Assembly: GCF_004354365.1 (NCBI RefSeq)
Contig: NZ_SJCY01000002.1
Span: 62,001-126,000, forward strand
Direction of reading: 5' to 3'
Length of the DNA stretch: 64,000 nt
Source of the DNA: Pedobacter changchengzhani
GTDB taxonomy: Bacteria > Bacteroidota > Bacteroidia > Sphingobacteriales > Sphingobacteriaceae
Below are positions 6,873 through 13,984 of the stretch, piece after piece; positions within the stretch are counted from its first letter, which is position 1; every line of letters starts with the position of its first letter. The translations under genes and the position numbers were made by a program. The notes beneath the pieces were generated by a model, which had not been told where the DNA came from, did no database searches, and worked only from the letters and a program-made list of their open reading frames with translations.

Positions 6873-9191
6873 ATGTTAGCACACCATAAAACCATTGCAA
6901 CCGAATTAAATGTTGCCGAAAAACAAGTAACCGCAACCGTAACTTTATTAGATGAAGGGGCAACTGTACCTTTCATATCGCGTTATCGTAAAGAAGTAAC
7001 CGGCAGTTTAGATGAAGTGCAAGTTGCTGCAATACGCGATAGAGTTTTACAATTACGCGATTTAGATAAGCGCCGCGAAGCGATTTTAAAATCGATGACA
7101 GAACTTGGAAAACTAAACCCAGAACTTGAGAAAAAAATTACCGAAGCCGAAACTATATCGCTTTTAGAAGATATTTATTTGCCTTACAAGCCTAAACGCA
7201 AAACACGTGCAAGCATGGCTAAAGAAAAAGGTTTAGAGCCGTTGGCTTTACAAATTTTCGATCAAAATAGTTTCGATTTAGATGCTGAAGCAGACAAATT
7301 TATAGATGCGGAGAAAGGTGTAAATACTTTAGAAGAAGCCTTATCAGGCGCTAGAGATATTATTGCCGAAATGATTTCGGAAAATGCAGAGGCACGCACC
7401 AAAATGCGTACTTTTTTTCAGGAAAAAGCTGTTTTTAAATCGGAAGTAATAAAAGGAAAAGAAGAAGAAGGCATTAAATATAAAGATTATTTCGAGTGGA
7501 ATGAACCTGTAAAAACCGCTGCTTCGCACCGGGTTTTGGCCATGCGCCGAGGCGAAAAAGAATTGATTTTACGTTTAGATGCACTCCCTCCCGCTGAGGA
7601 TGCAATTGTAATTTTGGAGAATCAGTTCATTTTATCCAGTAATTCAGCTTCAAAACAAGTTCAACAAGCTTTAGAAGATGGCTATAAACGTTTGTTAGAA
7701 CCGGCAATGGAAACCGAACTTCGGGTGTTAACCAAGCAAAAAGCAGATGTAGAAGCCATTCGTGTTTTTGCCGAAAATGCTCGCCAATTATTATTATCGG
7801 CACCAATGGGACAAAAAAACGTGTTGGCCATCGATCCCGGTTTCCGTACAGGTTGCAAAGTAGTGTGTTTAGATAAGCAAGGGCAGTTATTAGAAAATAC
7901 GGCAATTTACCCACATACCGGACAAGGAAACGTTAAAAATGCCGGATTTACCATCGAGCAACTTTGCGAAAAACACGAAATTGAAGCCATCGCCATTGGC
8001 AACGGAACGGCAGGTAGAGAAACAGAAACTTTTATTCGTGGTTTAAATTTACCAAATGTTACCATTGTTATGGTAAATGAAAGTGGCGCATCAATTTATT
8101 CTGCTTCTGATGTGGCTCGTGAGGAATTTCCTACACAAGACATTACCGTTCGTGGTGCAGTTTCCATCGGTCGTAGGTTGATGGATCCATTGGCAGAATT
8201 GGTAAAAATCGATCCAAAATCCATCGGTGTTGGACAATACCAACATGATGTAGATCAAAATAAATTACAAACCAGCTTAGATGATACCGTAATGAGTGCG
8301 GTAAATGCGGTTGGTGTAGAATTAAATACAGCATCCAAACAAATTTTGGCTTACGTTTCTGGCTTAGGACCAACTTTGGCGCAAAATATTATAGATTATA
8401 GAAATACTAACGGCGCTTTTAAAAACCGTGAAAGCTTAAAAAAAGTACCGCGTTTGGGCGATAAAGCTTATGAACAAGCAGCAGGTTTTTTGCGCATTCG
8501 CAATGCAGAAAATGTTTTAGATACAAGCGGTGTGCACCCAGAACGCTATGCTGTGGTAAATAAAATGGCGAAAGATTTAGGCACAACAGTTTCTGCGTTG
8601 ATGAAAGATACGCAATTGCAAAAACAGATTAAACCACACCAATACGTTACAGCTGAAATCGGTTTACCAACGCTTAATGACATTTTAAAAGAATTGGCAA
8701 AACCAGGTCGTGACCCGCGTGAGCAATTTGAAAGCTTTAGTTTTACTGATGGCGTAAATGAAATTGCTGATTTAAGAACTGGAATGAAATTGCCAGGAAT
8801 TGTAACCAATATCACCAATTTCGGTGCTTTTGTAGATATAGGCGTTCATCAAGACGGTTTGGTTCATACCAGTCAGTTGGCGAATCGTTTTGTGGCCAAT
8901 CCGAATGATATTGTTAAAGTTCAACAAAGGGTGGAAGTTACGGTGATGGAAATTGATGTGGCTCGTAAAAGGATTTCTTTATCGATGAAAAGTGAAGGGG
9001 GTCCGAAAGACGGAAAGTCAGTAAGTCGGGAAGTTAAAGAGCAGAAGCCAAAACAGAATGTTGTTGGAGCAAAGAACAAAGAGCAAGGAACAAAAGGTTT
9101 TAACGCTCATGCTCAACCTCGTCCTCAGCCTAAAAATGCAGACGGTGATTTGCAGGAGAAATTAGCGAAATTGAAGGGGATATTTAAATAA
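6873..9191 (+). CDS. tex: Tex family RNA-binding transcription accessory protein
   Basis: This 772-residue protein has the full Tex architecture: a helical N-terminal domain, a YqgF/RNase H-like domain (VLAIDPGFRTGCKVV near residue 320), helix-hairpin-helix segments (GLGPTLAQNII, LKKVPRLGDKAYEQAAGF) and an S1 RNA-binding domain near 634-706 (TNFGAFVDIGVHQDGLVHTS). Tex binds nucleic acid and associates with the transcription machinery. After the S1 domain comes a low-complexity basic tail whose DNA contains four 7-nt units (9070-9097), which looks like a spacer repeat read in frame. The ATG at 6873 follows a TAGCTTTG -7-like element by 18 nt. Confidence 0.95.
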   Translation: MLAHHKTIATELNVAEKQVTATVTLLDEGATVPFISRYRKEVTGSLDEVQVAAIRDRVLQLRDLDKRREAILKSMTELGKLNPELEKKITEAETISLLEDIYLPYKPKRKTRASMAKEKGLEPLALQIFDQNSFDLDAEADKFIDAEKGVNTLEEALSGARDIIAEMISENAEARTKMRTFFQEKAVFKSEVIKGKEEEGIKYKDYFEWNEPVKTAASHRVLAMRRGEKELILRLDALPPAEDAIVILENQFILSSNSASKQVQQALEDGYKRLLEPAMETELRVLTKQKADVEAIRVFAENARQLLLSAPMGQKNVLAIDPGFRTGCKVVCLDKQGQLLENTAIYPHTGQGNVKNAGFTIEQLCEKHEIEAIAIGNGTAGRETETFIRGLNLPNVTIVMVNESGASIYSASDVAREEFPTQDITVRGAVSIGRRLMDPLAELVKIDPKSIGVGQYQHDVDQNKLQTSLDDTVMSAVNAVGVELNTASKQILAYVSGLGPTLAQNIIDYRNTNGAFKNRESLKKVPRLGDKAYEQAAGFLRIRNAENVLDTSGVHPERYAVVNKMAKDLGTTVSALMKDTQLQKQIKPHQYVTAEIGLPTLNDILKELAKPGRDPREQFESFSFTDGVNEIADLRTGMKLPGIVTNITNFGAFVDIGVHQDGLVHTSQLANRFVANPNDIVKVQQRVEVTVMEIDVARKRISLSMKSEGGPKDGKSVSREVKEQKPKQNVVGAKNKEQGTKGFNAHAQPRPQPKNADGDLQEKLAKLKGIFK
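9070..9097 (+). repeat. Four heptanucleotide units inside the tex 3' end
   Basis: Consecutive units CAAAGAA, CAAAGAG, CAAGGAA and CAAAAGG are read through in the tex frame. They encode part of the basic tail after the S1 domain. Confidence 0.7.
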
Positions 9192-9193
9192 GT

Positions 9194-9221
9194 CGTCATT
9201 TCGACCGTAGTGGAGAAATCT
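9194..9221 (+). repeat. GTCATTTCGA-type short spacer repeat, copy 2
   Basis: A 28-nt sequence beginning CGTCATTTCGACC and ending GAGAAATCT. It directly precedes and partly overlaps the hairpin at 9215-9249. Confidence 0.6.
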
Positions 9222-9249
9222 TTGAAATAAAATAAGTTTCAAAGATTTC
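9215..9249. terminator. Hairpin after tex
   Basis: A 13-bp perfect inverted repeat (GAAATCTTTGAAA / TTTCAAAGATTTC) with a 9-nt loop lies 24 nt past the tex stop. There is no good T-run, so it may be a Rho-independent terminator of weak type or simply a repeat-derived hairpin. Confidence 0.55.
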
Positions 9250-9326
9250 TTCGTTTTCGCTGTTCTCTGACAAAGGCATCACTTTATAGCCGTCTAAAAG
9301 ACGATTAAACTTTTTAAAAAAACCCG

Positions 9327-9569
9327 CTAAATTTTGCCACTGTGTAAATCCCAAATTGGAAAGCACATTTCGTAATCATTCCAAATAACATCGCCAAACT
9401 CAATGGTGAAATTTTTAAATTCACTTTTATCCAAGTACTTTTTTGTCATTGAATTTTGAGCAGAATTCAAAAAAGGAGCAAAATCTACTGTTTGATTAAC
9501 TCCATCTGAAAATTCGAATGAGATTTTGTAATCGTTAATGTATTTTGCTTTAATAATTTCTATAACCAT
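9327..9569 (-). CDS. DUF2442 domain protein, putative antitoxin partner of DUF4160
   Basis: An 80-residue protein with the DUF2442 pattern: an N-terminal strand set (IIKAKYINDYKISFEFSDG), FAPFLN, then FKNFTIEFGDVIWNDYEMCFPIWDL, close to the usual IxWPNxxDxxPexL end. It starts 2 nt after the DUF4160 stop, so the two form one operon on the minus strand. DUF4160-DUF2442 pairs are widely annotated as putative toxin-antitoxin or mobile accessory modules. The biochemical role is not established by sequence. Confidence 0.8.
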   Translation of the reverse strand: MVIEIIKAKYINDYKISFEFSDGVNQTVDFAPFLNSAQNSMTKKYLDKSEFKNFTIEFGDVIWNDYEMCFPIWDLHSGKI

Positions 9570-9571
9570 AA

Positions 9572-9874
9572 TTATATTTTTTTAGTTATTACTTCAGTTT
9601 GAATAGGTTTATTATAGACAAAAAAATCTATCCATTTAATAACAATTTCATCTCTAAAAGTTTCTACAAAAATCTTGAAGTTTTTTAAATTTTTAGAATC
9701 TAAAGGCTTTTTGCCTTTTACGTCAGTAATCCTAATTTCTTTAAAAACACCATCAATAAAAATTATTTCTGCCTTGCTCTCCATACCTTGGTATTTTCCA
9801 TGCACATGAATTGGTTCATGCTCATTGGAATAGAAAAGTATAATTAAGCCTAAGTATTCGTATAGTTTTGGCAT
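9572..9874 (-). CDS. DUF4160 domain protein
   Basis: This 100-residue protein carries the DUF4160 hallmark near residues 16-28, where FYSNEHEPIHVHGKY follows a short hydrophobic strand (LGLIILF). It is the upstream gene of a two-gene minus-strand operon with the DUF2442 protein. It is followed on the plus-strand side by a repeat-filled spacer, consistent with accessory DNA. A toxin role is often proposed for the pair, but no catalytic residues can be identified here. Confidence 0.82.
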   Translation of the reverse strand: MPKLYEYLGLIILFYSNEHEPIHVHGKYQGMESKAEIIFIDGVFKEIRITDVKGKKPLDSKNLKNFKIFVETFRDEIVIKWIDFFVYNKPIQTEVITKKI

Positions 9875-10362
9875 TAAACAAATATAATTAATAATGTGTA
9901 TAACTACAAAGGATGATTAATTTATACACGCCCTGAATAAACCCTGAGCATCTCATTGTCATCAGTTTATTATTCATTATATTGGAAATTATATTTAATT
10001 TCGCCAATCGTCCTCGTTTTTAACGAGGATGACTGCGAAAGGCGATTTTACAGCCCTCGATATTTGCTCAACCCCAAGTTATCTAAACCCGGATTGAAGT
10101 GGAAATCCTTTTTTGCTACCCTTAACTTAATAGATTGCTTCGTCGTTCCTCCTCGCAATGACGAAAATTTGAGGGTATGACAAAAGTTCAAAAAAGATTG
10201 GAACGAAAAGCGGGACTGAATTATCAAAAGAATTACTGCAATTGATTTACTAAAAAAGGAACTGTACATTTTTTTAGATGCTGAAATAAATTCAGCAAGA
10301 CGACTGTTGCACGGAACTTAAAACCTATAACTTATTACTTTCAACTTTTTTGCAATCAACTA
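9875..10362. other. Gene-free spacer upstream of rplM with nested repeats
   Basis: I see no credible gene. Contents in order: AT-rich sequence; a hairpin (TCCTCGTT at 10011-10018 with AACGAGGA at 10022-10029); the CCCG/CGGG element copy B (10071-10257) with a nested GTCATTGCGAGG-type repeat (10132-10163 on the minus strand); and four 7-nt units (AACCTAT, AACTTAT, TACTTTC, AACTTTT) at 10322-10349. Confidence 0.6.
10071..10257 (+). repeat. CCCG/CGGG structured spacer element, copy B with nested repeat
   Basis: The 5' block is CTAAACCCGGATTGAAGTGG and the 3' block is AAAAGCGGGACTGAATTATC followed by AAAAGAATTACTGCAATTGA. The centre (TACCCTTAA...TTGAGGGTA) is opened by an inverted copy of the common spacer repeat CGTCATTGCGAGGAGG (10132-10163). 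Ends and tail align with copies A2 and C. Confidence 0.78.
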
Positions 10363-10393
10363 TTTGATTACAAAAGTTTTCTACCTATCTTTG
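10363..10393 (+). promoter_or_regulatory. Bacteroidota-type promoter for the rplM ribosomal operon
   Basis: TTTG at 10363-10366, a 19-nt spacer and TATCTTTG at 10386-10393 match the consensus in both elements and spacing. The expected leader to the GTG start is about 50 nt of AT-rich sequence. Confidence 0.85.
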
Positions 10394-10449
10394 CAGTCCC
10401 TAATTTTTTGAGGGAATAAATAATTGTTTAATAAATTAAATACAAGCAA

Positions 10450-10893
10450 GTGAATACGTTAAGTTACAAAACTGTCTCTGCCAATGCTAAAACTGTAAAC
10501 AAACAGTGGATTGTTGTTGATGCACAAGGCGAGATTTTGGGGCGCTTGTCATCGAAGATCGCTATGATCATCCGTGGTAAAAACAAGCCTGAGTACACCC
10601 CACACGTAGATTGCGGAGATAACGTTATCGTTATCAATGCAGAAAAGGTTAAATTGACAGGAAACAAATTCAGCGAAAAGCAGTATGTTTCTTACACTGG
10701 TTATCCAGGTGGTCAACGTTTTATTTCTCCTAAGGAGTTAATGGAAAAACACCCTAAACGTGTAATTGAGAAAGCAGTAAGAGGTATGTTACCTAAAACT
10801 AAATTGGGCAAAAAATTGTACACAAATCTTTTTGTGTATGCAGGTGAAACTCATCCGCACTCGGCTCAATCTCCAAAAACCATTAAACTTTAA
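10450..10893 (+). CDS. rplM: 50S ribosomal protein L13
   Basis: At 147 residues this is a full-length uL13, an early-assembly 23S rRNA-binding protein. Diagnostic blocks are WIVVDAQGEILGRLSSKIA, GKNKPEYTPHVDCGD and GMLPKTKLGKKLYTNLFVYAGE, with the C-terminal HPHSAQSP. The start is GTG (10450): there is no ATG at the family N-terminus and the frame upstream is not conserved. It leads the rplM-rpsI pair, 3 nt from rpsI, with a consensus promoter 57 nt upstream of the start. Confidence 0.96.
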   Translation: MNTLSYKTVSANAKTVNKQWIVVDAQGEILGRLSSKIAMIIRGKNKPEYTPHVDCGDNVIVINAEKVKLTGNKFSEKQYVSYTGYPGGQRFISPKELMEKHPKRVIEKAVRGMLPKTKLGKKLYTNLFVYAGETHPHSAQSPKTIKL

Positions 10894-10896
10894 GAA

Positions 10897-11283
10897 ATGT
10901 CAGTTACTAACACTTCAGGAAGAAGAAAAACAGCTGTAGCACGTATCTACTTAAAAGATGGTGCAGGCGAAATTATCGTAAACGGTAAAGATCACAAAGT
11001 TTATTTCCCTACGTTACCTTTACAATATATTGTAAACCAAAGTTTAGAAGTTTCTGAGCTTACTGGTCGTTATGATATCAAAGTAAATGTGCAAGGTGGT
11101 GGAGTAAAAGGACAAGCAGAAGCTGTTCGTTTAGCTATTGCTAAAGCGATTGTAGAACTAGATGCGGAGAAAAAACCAGCATTGCGTGCTAAAGGTTTAA
11201 TGACGCGTGATAACCGTATGGTTGAGCGTAAGAAACCAGGACGTGCTAAAGCTCGTAAGAAATTCCAATTCAGTAAACGTTAA
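10897..11283 (+). CDS. rpsI: 30S ribosomal protein S9
   Basis: At 128 residues this is a full-length uS9, whose C-terminal tail reaches the P-site tRNA. It opens with NTSGRRKTAVARIYLKDGAG and ends with the typical KKPGRAKARKKFQFSKR, including the terminal Lys-Arg that contacts the tRNA anticodon stem. It follows rplM by 3 nt and precedes rpsB by 18 nt, so rplM-rpsI-rpsB are likely one transcript. Confidence 0.97.
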   Translation: MSVTNTSGRRKTAVARIYLKDGAGEIIVNGKDHKVYFPTLPLQYIVNQSLEVSELTGRYDIKVNVQGGGVKGQAEAVRLAIAKAIVELDAEKKPALRAKGLMTRDNRMVERKKPGRAKARKKFQFSKR

Positions 11284-11287
11284 TCAC

Positions 11288-11293
11288 AGGAGG
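11288..11293 (+). promoter_or_regulatory. Full Shine-Dalgarno sequence AGGAGG before rpsB
   Basis: AGGAGG lies 8 nt before the rpsB ATG, at ideal spacing. Most genes in this window have A-rich leaders and no such motif, as expected for Bacteroidota, in which the anti-Shine-Dalgarno is largely sequestered. Confidence 0.85.
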
Positions 11294-11301
11294 CAAACAC
11301 A

Positions 11302-12210
11302 ATGGCAAGAACAACTTATCAAGACTTATTGGATGCAGGTGTACACTTTGGTCACCTTACCCGTAAATGGAATCCAAAAATGGCTCCTTACATTTTCATG
11401 GAGCGTAATGGAATTCACATTATAGATTTAAATAAAACGTTAACAAAAACTGAAGAAGCTGCGGCAGCGATTAAACAAATCGTAAAATCAGGACGTAAAG
11501 TTTTATTTGTATCAACAAAAAAACAAGCAAAAGGAATCGTAGCTGAACAAGCTAAAAAAGTAAATATGCCTTTCGTAACCGAACGTTGGTTAGGTGGTAT
11601 GTTAACTAACTTCGCTACTGTACGTAAGTCAATCAAAAAGATGGTTACCATCGATAAGATGACTAAAGACGGTACATATTCGATCCTTTCGAAAAAAGAA
11701 CGTTTAATGATTCAACGTGAACGTATTAAATTAGAATCACTTTTGGGTGGTATTTCTGACTTAAATCGTTTACCTGCAGCTTTATTCTTAATTGATGTTA
11801 AGAAAGAGCACATTGCAGTAACTGAAGCGTTAAAATTAAACATTCCAACTTTTGCAATGGTTGATACTAACTCTGATCCTTCTAACATCGATTTCCCAAT
11901 CCCAGCGAATGATGATGCTACTAAATCAATCTCTTTAATTACTGATATTATTATCAAAGCAATTGAAGAAGGTTTAGATGAGCGCAAACGCGAAAAGGAT
12001 GACGAAGCTGAAAAAGAAGCAGTAGCAGCAAAAGTTGCAGCTGACGCTCCTGAGGTTAAAGAACCTAGAGCAGCTGGCGAAAAAAGACCAACTACTAAAA
12101 AGGTAACAGCAGAAGCTCCAGTAGCTGAAGCAAAGGAAGAAGCGAAAGCTGAACCAGTTGTTGCAGAAACAGTAGTTGCTTCATCAGAAGAACCTACAAA
12201 AGAAGATTAA
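11302..12210 (+). CDS. rpsB: 30S ribosomal protein S2
   Basis: A uS2 protein of 302 residues. The core (residues 1-230) has all family blocks: LLDAGVHFGHLTRKWNPKM, IIDLNKT, FVSTKKQA, WLGGMLTNFATV and the PTFAMVDTNSDP segment. The remaining 70 or so residues are an Ala/Glu/Lys/Val-rich extension absent from E. coli S2 (241 residues) but common in Bacteroidota. The gene is preceded by a complete AGGAGG, unusual in this lineage. It sits in the classical rpsB-tsf order. Confidence 0.96.
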   Translation: MARTTYQDLLDAGVHFGHLTRKWNPKMAPYIFMERNGIHIIDLNKTLTKTEEAAAAIKQIVKSGRKVLFVSTKKQAKGIVAEQAKKVNMPFVTERWLGGMLTNFATVRKSIKKMVTIDKMTKDGTYSILSKKERLMIQRERIKLESLLGGISDLNRLPAALFLIDVKKEHIAVTEALKLNIPTFAMVDTNSDPSNIDFPIPANDDATKSISLITDIIIKAIEEGLDERKREKDDEAEKEAVAAKVAADAPEVKEPRAAGEKRPTTKKVTAEAPVAEAKEEAKAEPVVAETVVASSEEPTKED

Positions 12211-12216
12211 ATTTAA

Positions 12217-12282
12217 GTTATGAGTTACGAGTTGTATGTTATGGGTAAAACCCCGTAACCTATAACCCGTAACTTTTAACAT
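12217..12282. repeat. Heptad-unit palindrome between rpsB and tsf
   Basis: The left arm is built of 7-nt units (GTTATGA, GTTACGA, GTTGTAT, GTTATGG) and the right arm of GTAACCT, ATAACCC, GTAACTT, TTAACAT. The arms 12217-12242 and 12255-12280 are reverse-complementary at 20 of 26 positions around a 12-nt loop. It separates rpsB from tsf and could modulate read-through. Confidence 0.7.
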
Positions 12283-12307
12283 TTATAAAACTTATAAAAT
12301 TTTAAAA

Positions 12308-13153
12308 ATGTCAACAGTACAAATTACAGCAGCAGATGTAAATAAACTACGCCAACAAACTGGCGCTGGTATGATGGATTGCAAAAAAGCTTTGGTAGAA
12401 GCTAATGGTGATTTCGAAGCTGCAGTTGATTTATTGCGTAAAAAAGGTCAAAAAGTATCAGCTGCCCGTTCTGGCAACGCTACTTCAGAAGGTATTGTGT
12501 TAATTAGTGTATCAGCAGATGGTACAAATGGTAAATTAGTTGCTTTGGCTTGCGAAACTGAGCCAGTTTCTAAAGTTGAAGATTTCCGCAATTTAGCGCA
12601 GGCTATCTTAACAGCTGCAGTTGACCATAACGCATCTTCTACTGAAGCGTTATCAGCAATTGCTTTAGCAGACGGACGTACCGTTGCTGAGACGATAACT
12701 GAATTAACTGGTAAAATTGGAGAAAAAATGGTTATCCAAAATTACGAAAACGTAACTGGCGAGAAAATCGTTTCTTATGTACACTCTAACGGAAAAATGG
12801 GTGTTTTAGTTGCATTCGAAGGTGCTAACGGTGTAGATATTACTGAAGCTGGTAAAGATGTTGCAATGCAAATTGCTGCAATGAACCCAGTTGCTGTTGA
12901 TAAAGACGGTGTTGACCCTGCAACTATTGAGCGTGAAATCGAAATTGCTAAAGATGTTATCCGTGCTGAAGGTAAACCAGAAGAAATGGTTGAAAAAATC
13001 GCAGCTGGTAAATTGAATAAATTCTACAAAGACAGTACTTTATTAAACCAAGAGTTTGTTAAAGATAGCTCGGTAGATATTCGTAAATTTTTAGATAATA
13101 CAGTTAAAGGTTTAACTGTAACTGCTTTTAAACGCGTACAATTAGGTGCATAA
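12308..13153 (+). CDS. tsf: Elongation factor Ts
   Basis: EF-Ts, the nucleotide exchange factor of EF-Tu, 281 residues. The N-terminal UBA-like region has the signature LRQQTGAGMMDCKKALVEANGD and the following LRKKG. The core has ACETEPVSKVEDF (normally ETDFVARN-like, the EF-Tu-contact segment), VSYVHSNGKMGVLV and the MQIAAMNPVAV block. It lies 97 nt after rpsB, separated by the heptad palindrome, and is closed by a strong bidirectional terminator. Confidence 0.96.
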   Translation: MSTVQITAADVNKLRQQTGAGMMDCKKALVEANGDFEAAVDLLRKKGQKVSAARSGNATSEGIVLISVSADGTNGKLVALACETEPVSKVEDFRNLAQAILTAAVDHNASSTEALSAIALADGRTVAETITELTGKIGEKMVIQNYENVTGEKIVSYVHSNGKMGVLVAFEGANGVDITEAGKDVAMQIAAMNPVAVDKDGVDPATIEREIEIAKDVIRAEGKPEEMVEKIAAGKLNKFYKDSTLLNQEFVKDSSVDIRKFLDNTVKGLTVTAFKRVQLGA

Positions 13154-13170
13154 GCAAATATAATATTATT

Positions 13171-13208
13171 AAAAAAGGCCGATTACTGAAAAGTAATTGG
13201 CCTTTTTT
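13171..13208. terminator. Bidirectional terminator between tsf and the lipocalin gene
   Basis: A 17-nt arm pair (13171-13187 and 13192-13208, core GGCC-ATTACT) with a GAAA loop has an A-run on the left and a T-run on the right, so it can serve both converging genes. Confidence 0.9.
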
Positions 13209-13233
13209 AATTTATAAGTGAATTAAAATTTCT

Positions 13234-13773
13234 TTAATCCTTATCGTGTTTCACCCAAATCAAATCGGTTAAATCATAACCATCTCGTTTTGCTTTCGCT
13301 AAAAACTCTTCTTTAACTTGCTTGGTTATTTCCTTATGCCGAGAAAGAATCCAAATATACTTGGTACTGCCACCGTAAACTAAAGCATTTTGGTAGTCGT
13401 CGTCAACTTTAACTACATTATAGCCCGCGTAAAATGGACCAAAAAAAGAAACTTTTAAATTACCCTCATTTTCCAAACCTACGAACTTTGCTTTACCTTT
13501 AACCGATTTCCACTCATTCTTCTTATAATTATAGCCTTTGTTAATCACCTTAATAGTACCGTCATCATTTAAAGAATATTCGGCAGTCGCATTATCTAAA
13601 TTTCTTTCGAAACGATAATCCAATCGCGCAATTTCATACCATTTACCTAAATATTTGTCTTTTTGGAAATTTTTAACTGCGGTTACATTTTTTGGAATAG
13701 TTGCACAAGATTGTATTAAGCTTAAAGCCACAACTGCAACGCCGACGCTTAAGAGGATATATTTCTTTTTCAT
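13234..13773 (-). CDS. Lipocalin family lipoprotein (Blc-like)
   Basis: A 179-residue lipocalin with a lipoprotein signal: a hydrophobic stretch (ILLSVGVAVVALSLIQS) ends at Cys23. The lipocalin GxW motif is at 43-45 (YLGKWYEIARLDYRFER), followed by AEYSLNDDGTIKVINKGYN and the YNVVKVDDDYQNALVYGG strand set typical of the bacterial Blc/ApoD branch. The start is the ATG complementary to 13771-13773, since an upstream extension would bury the signal peptide. It is probably an envelope carrier of lipids or hydrophobic ligands, acting at the outer membrane. It converges with tsf. Confidence 0.88.
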   Translation of the reverse strand: MKKKYILLSVGVAVVALSLIQSCATIPKNVTAVKNFQKDKYLGKWYEIARLDYRFERNLDNATAEYSLNDDGTIKVINKGYNYKKNEWKSVKGKAKFVGLENEGNLKVSFFGPFYAGYNVVKVDDDYQNALVYGGSTKYIWILSRHKEITKQVKEEFLAKAKRDGYDLTDLIWVKHDKD

Positions 13774-13984
13774 TTTTTCTTTAGTTTGAATAAAAAACAA
13801 AAGAAAACCCTCAATGTTTTTCCAAATCAAGAAATGAGAAAATTGGAAGGTGATATTCACTTCATCTGTGCTTTACAACAGCTATTCGCTCTACTTAATT
13901 TACGTATCATAAATTATTTTCTCAGATACATCAATAATAAAATGAACTACAGCTTAGTTAGGATAATGCAAAACCAAATTCATT

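Noticed and set aside
9956-10180. Open frame of 74 codons in the rplM upstream spacer
   Set aside because: It lies entirely on the spacer hairpin and the CCCG/CGGG repeat copy B; composition is not protein-like.
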